Source: Tardiphaga robiniae (GTDB taxonomy: Bacteria > Pseudomonadota > Alphaproteobacteria > Rhizobiales > Xanthobacteraceae). Taken from it: DNA of 64,000 bases. This document shows, piece after piece, positions 10,650 through 20,360 of this stretch. The notes beneath the pieces were generated by a model, which saw nothing but the letters and a program-made list of their open reading frames with translations, made no database searches and was not told where the DNA came from. The stretch covers positions 62,001 through 126,000 of the forward strand of contig NZ_JABMCJ010000082.1 of the NCBI RefSeq assembly GCF_013359755.1, read 5' to 3'. The first letter of the stretch is position 1; the number at the start of each line of letters is the position of its first letter. The translations under genes and the position numbers were made by a program.

Positions 10650-12251
10650 ATGTCAGACACCGACGTTTTGATCATCGGCGCCGGCCATAACGGCCTCACT
10701 TGCGCGGCCTATCTCGCCATGAGCGGGTTGCGCGTGAAGGTGGTCGAACGACGTTCCGTGGTTGGCGGCGCCGCGGTGACGCAGGAGTTTCACCCCGGCT
10801 TCCGCAATTCGGTCGCGGCCTACACTGTCAGCCTGCTCAACCCGCAGATCGCCTCTGATCTGAAGCTCGCCGAACACGGCCTGCGGATCGTCGAGCGCAA
10901 GGCGCAGAATTTCATTCCCGCCCCGGACGGCAGCTATCTCCTGACAGGTGAAGGCCGCACGCAACAGTCGGTTGCCAAGCTCAACGCGCGCGATGCCGAG
11001 CGGATTGGTGCGTTCTCGCATGAGCTCGAAGTCATCGCCGATGTGCTCAGGGATTTAGTGCTGCGTTCACCGCCGAACGTCGTGCAAGGTTTCGGTCTCG
11101 GCGCGATCAGCGAAGCCATCAATGCGCTCGGCACCGCGAAGATTCTCAACGCACTGACCATCGAACAGCAGCGCGTATTGCTCGATCTGTTCACCTGCTC
11201 CGCCGGCGAGATGCTCGACGATGTGTTCGAACACGATCTGGTCAAGGCATTGTTCGGCTTCGATGCCGTGGTCGGCAACTATGCGAGCCCCTATGCCGCC
11301 GGTTCGGCCTATGTGATGCTGCATCACGCCTTTGGCGAGGTGAACGGCAAGAAAGGCGTCTGGGGCCACGCCATCGGCGGCATGGGCGCGATCACGCAGG
11401 CCATGGCCGCCGCGGCACGCTCGCACGGCGTGCAGATCGAACTCGACAACGGCGTACGCGAAGTCCTCGTGGAGAACGACAGGGTCGTCGGCGTCATCCT
11501 CGACAATGGGGAGAGTATCCGCGCGAAATATGTTGCCTCCAACGTCAATCCGAAGCTGCTCTATACACGGCTGATGCCGGCGGATGCGCTGCCCAAGCCG
11601 TTCCTCGATCGCATCCGCAACTGGCGCAACGGCTCCGGCACGTTCCGCATGAATGTCGCGCTGAACGCCCTGCCCTCATTCACCGCATTGCCCGGCAACG
11701 GCGACCATCTCTCGGCGGGCATTATCATCGCGCCAAGTCTCGCCTACATGGATCGCGCCTGGCTCGATGCGAAGCAGCACGGCTGGAGCCGCCAGCCGAT
11801 AGTCGAAGTGCTGATCCCCTCCACTCTTGACGACAGCCTGAGCCCGCCGGGCCAGCACGTCGCCAGTCTCTTTTGCCAGCATGTTGCGCCGACACTCCCG
11901 AACGGCGCATCGTGGGATGACCATCGGAACGAAGTCGCGGACCTGATGATCAAGACCGTCGATGACTATGCACCGGGCTTTGCCGCCAGCGTGATCGGCC
12001 GGCAGGCATTGTCGCCGCTCGATCTGGAGCGCGACTTCGGCCTGCTCGGCGGCGACATCTTCCATGGCGCGCTCTCGCTGAACCAGCTGTTCTCGGCGCG
12101 GCCGATGCTCGGCCATGCGGATTATCGCGGGCCGCTGAAGGGGCTCTATCACTGCGGCTCCGGCGCGCATCCCGGCGGCGGCGTGACGGGCGCGCCTGGC
12201 CACAATGCGGCCAAGGCGATCCTCAGGGACCACCGGGCGCTGTTCGGCTGA
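10650..12251 (+). CDS. FAD/NAD(P)-dependent oxidoreductase, CrtI/PYROXD2-like
   Basis: A 533-residue flavoprotein with the N-terminal dinucleotide-binding motif VLIIGAGHNGLTCAAYLA (about residues 6-23), the following acidic strand end VVERR, and a C-terminal FAD contact near GGGVTGAPGHNAAKAI. This is the phytoene-desaturase/amine-oxidase superfamily, PYROXD2-like branch. No carotenoid genes are nearby, so phytoene is unlikely as substrate; the true substrate is unknown. It is divergent from the SpeE-like gene and is followed by a 203-base spacer with DnaA-box-like sequences. Confidence 0.8.
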   Translation: MSDTDVLIIGAGHNGLTCAAYLAMSGLRVKVVERRSVVGGAAVTQEFHPGFRNSVAAYTVSLLNPQIASDLKLAEHGLRIVERKAQNFIPAPDGSYLLTGEGRTQQSVAKLNARDAERIGAFSHELEVIADVLRDLVLRSPPNVVQGFGLGAISEAINALGTAKILNALTIEQQRVLLDLFTCSAGEMLDDVFEHDLVKALFGFDAVVGNYASPYAAGSAYVMLHHAFGEVNGKKGVWGHAIGGMGAITQAMAAAARSHGVQIELDNGVREVLVENDRVVGVILDNGESIRAKYVASNVNPKLLYTRLMPADALPKPFLDRIRNWRNGSGTFRMNVALNALPSFTALPGNGDHLSAGIIIAPSLAYMDRAWLDAKQHGWSRQPIVEVLIPSTLDDSLSPPGQHVASLFCQHVAPTLPNGASWDDHRNEVADLMIKTVDDYAPGFAASVIGRQALSPLDLERDFGLLGGDIFHGALSLNQLFSARPMLGHADYRGPLKGLYHCGSGAHPGGGVTGAPGHNAAKAILRDHRALFG

Positions 12252-12454
12252 GGAGATCCTGTGGATAAGCCTGTGGACAGGCGGTGGATGGGTCCTGAAC
12301 AAGCCTGTCGAAAATCGCGGGATAGCGGCGGTATTATCGCCGTATAACCCTGTGCGCTGTCGGGGCACAGACCGGGTATCGCCGCATGGATAAACCCTGT
12401 ACCAAGCGCGCCTAAGCTGTGCAGATCCTGTTCACGACGCTATCCGGACCCGCG
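12252..12454. other. Intergenic region with DnaA-box-like 9-mers
   Basis: Directly after the oxidoreductase stop lies a perfect DnaA box TGTGGATAA (12260-12268, complement of TTATCCACA). A near match TGTGGACAG follows at 12272-12280, 12 bases later. Weaker look-alikes appear at about 12282 (GGTGGATGG) and 12387 (TGGATAAAC). A short hairpin, GGCG-GTATTAT-CGCC, sits near 12328-12342. The function is unknown; it could be a DnaA-responsive promoter for prmA or a chance cluster. Confidence 0.45.
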
Positions 12455-13345
12455 ATGACCACGCCTCAAGGAACCAGCCGCGCCACCTTCGCCGTCGGCG
12501 ACGAATTCAGCGCCAAGCGCATCGTCGATCTCCTCACCGAGAGTTTCGAGGAAGGACAGGCCGCGATTGCTGCATTCGAGAGCCCCGAGGGCCGCTGGGA
12601 CGTCACCGTCCATTTCGCCGATCCGCCGGACGAAGCCTCGATCCGCGACCTCGTCAGCCTTGCATCGGATGACACCGTGGCGGCGAGCATCGTGTTCGAC
12701 AGCATCGAGGCCAAGGACTGGGTCAAGGAGAGCCTCAAGGGTCTGGTGCCAGTGCGCGCCGGCCGCTTCATCGTCCATGGCCAGCATGACCGGGACCAAG
12801 TACGGCCCAATCAACTCGGGATCGAGATCGAAGCCGCACTCGCTTTCGGCACCGGCCATCACGGCACCACGCGCGGCTGCCTCATCTATCTCGATTATGT
12901 GCTGCGTGCGAAAGCGCCGAAACGGATGCTCGATCTGGGTACCGGCACAGGCGTGCTGGCCATCGCTGCTGCGAAGGCCACGAAACGCCGCGTGCTCGCG
13001 ACCGATATCGACCCAATGTCTGTGAAGGTGGCGCGCGAGAACATGCGGCTCAACGGCGTCGGCAATCTCGTCGATACCGTTTGCGCAACGGGCTTCTCCT
13101 CGCCGGCGTTTGGCGATCGCGCGCCGTTCGATCTGATCCTCGCGAACATCCTCGCCAATCCTCTGCGGGCGATGTCGACCGATATGAGCCGGCACCTCAC
13201 GCGCAATGGCATGGTGATCCTGTCCGGCCTGTTGCCGCATCAGGCGATGAGCGTGATCGCCGCCTATCGCGCCCGCGGGCTGGTGCTCCGCAAGCATCAG
13301 ATCGTTGAGGGCTGGAGCAGCCTGTTGATGCAGCGCGCAGGCTGA
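12455..13345 (+). CDS. prmA: Ribosomal protein L11 methyltransferase
   Basis: A 296-residue class I SAM methyltransferase that trimethylates ribosomal protein L11. Diagnostic PrmA motifs are present: AFGTGHHGTTRGCL (130-143), motif I LDLGTGTGVLAIAA (159-172), TDIDPMSV (183-190) and the catalytic-site NILANPL. The ATG at 12455 fits the family's usual start; an open frame runs 36 bases further upstream to 12419. Ribosome site is weak (GGA about 8 bases upstream). Confidence 0.92.
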   Translation: MTTPQGTSRATFAVGDEFSAKRIVDLLTESFEEGQAAIAAFESPEGRWDVTVHFADPPDEASIRDLVSLASDDTVAASIVFDSIEAKDWVKESLKGLVPVRAGRFIVHGQHDRDQVRPNQLGIEIEAALAFGTGHHGTTRGCLIYLDYVLRAKAPKRMLDLGTGTGVLAIAAAKATKRRVLATDIDPMSVKVARENMRLNGVGNLVDTVCATGFSSPAFGDRAPFDLILANILANPLRAMSTDMSRHLTRNGMVILSGLLPHQAMSVIAAYRARGLVLRKHQIVEGWSSLLMQRAG

Positions 13346-13416
13346 CACGCCTTTCGCCATTTTCCGAACTCCGGAATAATGACGGGCGATCTGGCTAAAG
13401 CTGACGGATGATTTTG

Positions 13417-13632
13417 CTACTTCGGTGGCGGCACGTCGCGGCGACGAAGCACTGCATTTTCCAGCCGCTCGACGCGCGTCACGCGGGCTTCGACGAAACG
13501 GCCCAGAATCTGGATGATACCGCTGCGTTGATTTGGCTGACTGGGCGGAGTTTGGGTGGACTGCACCTGGGTAGGCTGGGAATGGCCAAGCGTGGCGGGT
13601 GGCGAAATTTTCTCGAACGTAAAAGCAGGCAT
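13417..13632 (-). CDS. Small hypothetical protein, 71 residues
   Basis: Not recognised as a named family. The 71-residue product has a Pro/Gln/Thr-rich middle and a basic, helical C-terminal half (QILGRFVEARVTRVERLENA). The ATG at 13632 has a strong GAGGGG site about 8 bases upstream, which is the main reason for accepting it. A variant EcfG-type promoter (GGAAC-N16-TGTT) lies at 13690-13714, properly oriented. It converges on prmA. Confidence 0.55.
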   Translation of the reverse strand: MPAFTFEKISPPATLGHSQPTQVQSTQTPPSQPNQRSGIIQILGRFVEARVTRVERLENAVLRRRDVPPPK

Positions 13633-13689
13633 TGTGTATCCCCTCTTCGTTGAGTTGAGACACTCTGAATGGCCAAGCATCGCACCGAC

Positions 13690-13714
13690 AACACGAGCCG
13701 GGGGACGTTGTTCC
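13690..13714 (-). promoter_or_regulatory. Variant EcfG-type promoter motif
   Basis: On the minus strand: GGAAC (13714-13710), 16 bases, TGTT (13693-13690). It differs from the consensus only in the first base of the -10 element. The 71-residue ORF begins 57 bases downstream. Weaker than the two exact matches in this window. Confidence 0.4.
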
Positions 13715-13821
13715 ATCCGGTTGAACACAACCACCAGAGTTCAAGCATAACTTGTGCCAAATCTGCGCAACCCTGCCCCTCGATTGCAGGCCTGACAGCG
13801 CACCCATAGGATGATCCCGCG

Positions 13822-15660
13822 ATGTTCGAAGCCCATTTCCAGACGTTCGAAGAGCCCGAAAGCGGCGTGGCGCTGACTGCGCGGCTGGCCGCATTTCGCG
13901 AGGAATTGCTGCGCCGGAAACTGACAGGCTTCGTGATTCCCCGCGCCGATCAGCAGCAGAACGAATATGTGCCGCCCTCCGACGAGCGGCTGGCCTGGCT
14001 CACCGGCTTCACCGGATCGGCCGGCATGGCGATCGTGCTGCTGCAGGACGCCGCCGTGTTCGTGGATGGCCGCTATACGCTGCAGGCGGCCAAACAAGTC
14101 GATGTGAATGCGTGGAGCATCCAGTCGCTGGTCGAGCCGCCGCCGGAGAGCTGGCTTACGGATCACCTGAAGCCCGAAGATCGCCTCGGATTTGATCCGT
14201 GGCTGCACACTTCTGCGGCAGCCGAGAGGCTGGCAGCGGCCTGCGCCAAGGCCGGCGCCGAACTGGTGGCGGTCGACAGCAATCCGCTCGATTCGGTGTG
14301 GGCCGAGCGCCCGGCGCCGCCGCTCGGCGCGGTATCGATTCACCCGCTCAGCTATGCCGGCGTTTCCGAAGCCGACAAGCTCGCCCAGATCCGCACCGAG
14401 ATGGAGCGCTTGCGTGTCGATGCGCTGGTGCTGTCGGATTCCCACGCGGTGGCCTGGACCTTCAACATCCGCGGCGCCGATGTCTCCCATACGCCGCTGC
14501 CGCTGTCCTATGCGCTGGTCCCAAAGACCGGCCGGCCGCAGGTGTTCATCGATCACCGCAAGCTCTCCAACAGCACGCGCAACCATCTGGAAGTCTCGGC
14601 CGATGTGCAGGAGCCGGATGCGCTGACATCGGCGCTCGCAAACCTCGCCGCCTCGGGTGCTTCGATTGTGCTCGACAATGCCACCGCCGCCGATGCGCTG
14701 AGCCGCTTGATCACGGCTGCCGGCGGCAAGCCCGTGCGCGGTGCCGATCCCGTCGCACTGCTCAAGGCGGTGAAGAATCCCGTCGAGATCAAGGGCACAC
14801 AGACCGCGCATCGCCGCGATGCTGTGGCACTGGCGCGCTTTCTCGCCTGGATCGACCGCGAGGCGCCGAAGGGCAAGCTCACTGAAATCGATACCGTCGA
14901 GGCGCTGGAGACCTTCCGCCGCCAGACCGGCGCGCTGAAGGACGTGTCGTTTCCGACCATCGCCGGCACCGGGCCGAACGGCGCCATCGTGCATTACCGC
15001 GTCACCCGCAAGACCAATCGCCGTATCGCGCTGGGCGATCTCCTACTGATCGATTCCGGCGCGCAATATGAAGACGGCACCACCGACGTCACCCGCACCA
15101 TCGCCATCGGCGAACCCACCGACGAAATGCGCGATCGTTTTACGCGCGTGCTGCGCGGCCATATCGCCATTGCCCGCGCGGCGTTTCCCGATGGCACGAC
15201 GGGCGCGCAGCTCGATACGCTGGCGCGCCAGTTCCTCTGGCATGCCGGCCTCGACTTCGCCCACGGCACCGGCCACGGCGTCGGCAGCTATCTGTCGGTG
15301 CATGAAGGCCCGGCGCGGATCTCCAAGCTCGGCACCACGCCGCTCAAGCGCGGCATGATCCTCTCCAATGAGCCCGGCTACTACAAGACCGACGCTTTCG
15401 GCATTCGCATCGAGAATCTCGAACTGGTGGTCGAAGCCCATATCGAGGGCGCCGAGCAGCCGATGAATGAATTCGAAACGCTGACGCTGGCGCCGATCGA
15501 CCGCCGGCTGATCAATGCGCATCGCATCAGCAAGCGCGAACTGAAATGGATCAACGACTATCACGCCCGCGTTCGCCGCGAGGTGATGCCGCTGCTCGAC
15601 GATGAAGCGACGCGCGTCTGGCTCGAAGCAGCGACAGAGCCGCTGACGCAGCCACAATAG
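13822..15660 (+). CDS. Xaa-Pro aminopeptidase (aminopeptidase P, M24 family)
   Basis: A 612-residue cytoplasmic metallopeptidase that removes N-terminal residues preceding proline. It has two creatinase-N-like domains (about residues 20-330) and a C-terminal pita-bread domain. The five metal ligands can be placed: D411 in IDSG, D422 in GTTDVTRT, H485 in GTGHGVG, E517 in SNEPGYY and E531 in RIENLE. The roughly 600-residue, three-domain form is the long APP type found in many Rhizobiales and eukaryotes. The following MFS gene starts 18 bases after its stop. Confidence 0.92.
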   Translation: MFEAHFQTFEEPESGVALTARLAAFREELLRRKLTGFVIPRADQQQNEYVPPSDERLAWLTGFTGSAGMAIVLLQDAAVFVDGRYTLQAAKQVDVNAWSIQSLVEPPPESWLTDHLKPEDRLGFDPWLHTSAAAERLAAACAKAGAELVAVDSNPLDSVWAERPAPPLGAVSIHPLSYAGVSEADKLAQIRTEMERLRVDALVLSDSHAVAWTFNIRGADVSHTPLPLSYALVPKTGRPQVFIDHRKLSNSTRNHLEVSADVQEPDALTSALANLAASGASIVLDNATAADALSRLITAAGGKPVRGADPVALLKAVKNPVEIKGTQTAHRRDAVALARFLAWIDREAPKGKLTEIDTVEALETFRRQTGALKDVSFPTIAGTGPNGAIVHYRVTRKTNRRIALGDLLLIDSGAQYEDGTTDVTRTIAIGEPTDEMRDRFTRVLRGHIAIARAAFPDGTTGAQLDTLARQFLWHAGLDFAHGTGHGVGSYLSVHEGPARISKLGTTPLKRGMILSNEPGYYKTDAFGIRIENLELVVEAHIEGAEQPMNEFETLTLAPIDRRLINAHRISKRELKWINDYHARVRREVMPLLDDEATRVWLEAATEPLTQPQ

Positions 15661-15678
15661 CGAGAGAACAGCCACCAC

Positions 15679-16962
15679 GTGAATTACAGCCCGCCTTTTC
15701 CAAAAGTCGACGCCGTCGACCTCTCCAAATCGCGGGTGATGCTGCTGTTGCTGGTGGTGATGACCGGCATTGCGCCGATCTCGCTCTATATGCTGGTGCC
15801 GGCGCTGCCCGAACTCGCCCGCACCTTCGGCGCCGACATCTCCATCGCGCAGATGACGGTGTCGCTCTACATGGTCGGCCTCGCTTTCTCGCAGCTCATC
15901 ATGGGGCCATTGTCCGATAAATTCGGCCGACGCCCGGTGCTGCTTGCCGGTCTCGGCCTGATGGTGATCGCCGGCATCGGCTCAAGCTTCGCCATCTCGC
16001 TGCCGCAACTGATCGCCGCACGGTTCTTTCAGGCGCTCGGCGGCGCCACGGGCATGGTGATGAGCCGCGCCATCATCAGGGATCTCTATCCGCGCGAACG
16101 CGTCGGCGCGATGATCAGCCTCGTCATCGCCGTGATGATGATCGCGCAGATGCTGAGCCCGCTGGCCGGCGGTCTCCTGGAAACCGGCTTCGGCTGGCGC
16201 GCGATCTTCTATGTGGTCACCGCTTCGTCGCTGGTCGTCACACTGGCCATCGCATTCTTCCTGCCCGAAACGAGACGGCGCGCAGCCAGTGACGTGAGCG
16301 GCGGCGGCTTCATCGCCGACTCCCGGGTCCTGCTGCGCAGCCGCACCTTCATCGGCTATTTGCTGTGTTACGTCGTGGCCTCCTGGATCATCTTCACCTT
16401 TGCCGGCGGCGGTCCCTATGTGGTGGTCACGCAGATGGGCCGGACATCGGCCGAATATGGCGCATGGTTCGCGACCTCCGGCCTCGCTTACCTCGTCGGC
16501 AATCTGTGTTGCGTGCGCTTCGCGCCGCGCCGGACCATCGAACAACTGATCTGGTTCGGCCTCGCGCTGCAATTCGGCGGCGCCATGCTCAACGTGGTCT
16601 GGGGCCTCACCGGGCTGAACCAGAATCCTGCCTGGCTGTTCCTCACCCATATGATCGTGATGTTCGGCAATGCCTTCGTGATGTCGAACGGCGCAGCCGG
16701 CGCGCTCAGCATTCGGCCGCAGGCCGCGGGCACGGCATCGGGCATGATGGGCTTCCTGCAGATGGGATTGGGCTCGCTGTGTTCGCAATTCGGCGCCTGG
16801 CTCGGCGGCCATTTCGCAACGCCGGTGCCGCTCAACATTGCACTCGTCGTGCTGTCCTGCGGCTGCGCCGCCGCGATGATCTTTCTGGTCCCCCGCCGCA
16901 AGGTGGTGGTGACGGAGGAGATGATCGAGAAGGCCGAGGGCGAAGAGACGGGATTGTTGTGA
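15679..16962 (+). CDS. MFS drug efflux transporter, Bcr/CflA type
   Basis: A 427-residue, 12-helix major facilitator of the DHA1 branch. Motif A GPLSDKFGRRPVLLA lies between helices 2 and 3, and RAIIRDLYPRERVGAMIS matches the Bcr/CflA subfamily. It probably exports drugs or metabolites by proton antiport in the inner membrane. The GTG start at 15679 has GAGAGA about 11 bases upstream and is 18 bases after the peptidase stop, so a shared transcript is likely. A long inverted repeat begins just past its stop. Confidence 0.88.
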   Translation: MNYSPPFPKVDAVDLSKSRVMLLLLVVMTGIAPISLYMLVPALPELARTFGADISIAQMTVSLYMVGLAFSQLIMGPLSDKFGRRPVLLAGLGLMVIAGIGSSFAISLPQLIAARFFQALGGATGMVMSRAIIRDLYPRERVGAMISLVIAVMMIAQMLSPLAGGLLETGFGWRAIFYVVTASSLVVTLAIAFFLPETRRRAASDVSGGGFIADSRVLLRSRTFIGYLLCYVVASWIIFTFAGGGPYVVVTQMGRTSAEYGAWFATSGLAYLVGNLCCVRFAPRRTIEQLIWFGLALQFGGAMLNVVWGLTGLNQNPAWLFLTHMIVMFGNAFVMSNGAAGALSIRPQAAGTASGMMGFLQMGLGSLCSQFGAWLGGHFATPVPLNIALVVLSCGCAAAMIFLVPRRKVVVTEEMIEKAEGEETGLL

Positions 16963-16964
16963 TC

Positions 16965-17069
16965 GCGTAGGATGGGTAGAGCGTCTTCGCGAAACCCGTT
17001 GCTTTCCTGGCTTGCATTTGATGGGTTTCGCTTCGGCGCAAACGCGCCTGTGCTCTACCCATCCTACGC
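16965..17069. repeat. Long inverted repeat (18-base perfect arms)
   Basis: GCGTAGGATGGGTAGAGC (16965-16982) is matched perfectly by its reverse complement at 17052-17069. A second, inner pair, GAAACCC and GGGTTTC, lies inside. It starts 2 bases after the MFS stop codon and may act as a transcription end. It looks like a dispersed intergenic palindromic element. Confidence 0.8.
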
Positions 17070-17083
17070 ATCACTCTCTCGTT

Positions 17084-17166
17084 CGTCATGGCCGGACTTG
17101 TTCCGGCCATCCACGCCTTTCTCCGCGGCCCAAGGCGTGGATATCCGGCATTCGCCGGGCATGACG
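17084..17166. repeat. Palindromic repeat, family A (copy 1)
   Basis: Two linked hairpins built on CGTCATGGCCGGACTTGTTC and its partner, with a central CCACGCC...GGCGTGG pair and a closing GGGCATGACG. The same element recurs at 20195-20280 and 29112-29202, and as a half copy at 33850-33883. This is a REP/RIME-like intergenic mosaic element. Confidence 0.8.
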
Positions 17167-17823
17167 GCGTTTGGTTTGAGCGTGCGCGCGTCACGTTATT
17201 TCAGATTCAACTGTCAAACAGCCACTGCTCGTCAGACATGCGTCATCGCCCCCATTGTTTGCGGCGCGGGGGCGCCGTCGTCTTTTGCATTCCCGCCCCC
17301 TTGTGAGAGGGCGTGCGGAACGCCGGGTGCCCGTTGCACCCTTGGGCCTGATGCGATGCGGTCTTCCGCAATTTAGAGTGCATCAGGACTTTCGGAGGCG
17401 CCGAGCAAGTGCCCGACGTTCCGCCTGCGGTGTTTTTTCGGTTGCCTGCACATCTGCCTTGGCGAACGGCCCCATCACCAAAATTAGTGTCCCAGGGCGG
17501 AGGGACAGGGTAGCCTCAAGCTCTTGGCCGAACGCGTTTCGATTTGGTCGTCCGTCACACTGTCCAGGGTCTGTCCATCCGAAGGCCGGCCGTCTCCTTG
17601 CCAGTGGCAGTGCTGGCGCAGATCCGTCCTGCCCGAAGACAGACGTGCCCCCATAAACCGCGTGACGCCGCATCTCCGGCGTCCACCGCATCCCACCCCG
17701 CGAACGTGACGATCGCGATCGCCCCTCTCGGTGGGGCAGGACGAAGGGGAATATAATCAATGACAGGGATATTGTCAACGGAAATAGGAAAAAATGTTTG
17801 GGTGCTGTCTTGTCGCCCCAAAC
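17167..17823. other. Non-coding stretch, no supported gene
   Basis: No frame here has convincing codon structure, start site or recognisable protein. GC is high and there are short internal complementary segments (for example CATCTCCGGCGTCCACCGCATC near 17670). The stretch looks like a longer dispersed intergenic element or decayed sequence. A minus-strand frame of 222 codons crossing it runs into the next repeat and was not accepted. Confidence 0.5.
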
Positions 17824-17960
17824 TGTCATTCCGGGGCGCGAGGAGGCGCCGAAGGCGGCGTAACGCGAACCCGGAATCCCGTCCTGTTCAGCGCAAAACA
17901 CACCGGGATTCCGGGTTCGCATTTCAGCGGCGTTGCCGCTTTCATGCGCCCCGGAATGAC
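17824..17960. repeat. Nested palindrome, family B
   Basis: The outer arms GTCATTCCGGGGCGC (17824-17838) and GCGCCCCGGAATGAC (17946-17960) are perfect complements. The inner arms GCGAACCCGGAATCCC (17865-17880) and GGGATTCCGGGTTCGC (17905-17920) are also perfect. Together they could fold into a long interrupted cruciform. A partial relative, GCGCCCCGGAATGACG, lies at 20338-20353 beside ligA/recN. Confidence 0.8.
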
Positions 17961-18026
17961 GAGCCAAGACGACGCACGGAATGACGAGTGTGGAGCGAGG
18001 CGCGCCGTGCCAGAGTGCGACCGCCG

Positions 18027-20183
<2,157 letters not shown>

Positions 20184-20194
20184 TCACCGATGTT

Positions 20195-20280
20195 CGTCAT
20201 GGCCGGGCTTGTCCCGGCCATCCACGCCTTGAAGCGCTGTTGTAAAGACGTGGATGCCCGGCACAAGGCCGGGCATGACG
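20195..20280. repeat. Palindromic repeat, family A (copy 2)
   Basis: CGTCATGGCCGGGCTTGTCC opens the element and GGCCGGGCATGACG closes it, with CCACGCC and ACGTGG pairs inside. It lies in the recN-ligA gap, 18 bases upstream of the ligA start, so it could affect ligA expression. A partial family B end (CGCCCCGGAATGACG) follows at 20339-20353. Confidence 0.8.
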
Positions 20281-20360
20281 GAGTACAATGGTGAAACAAG
20301 GTGCACGTCGCGGTTCCGGTTCGCTCACCAAGAGGCGAGCGCCCCGGAATGACGTTCAAA

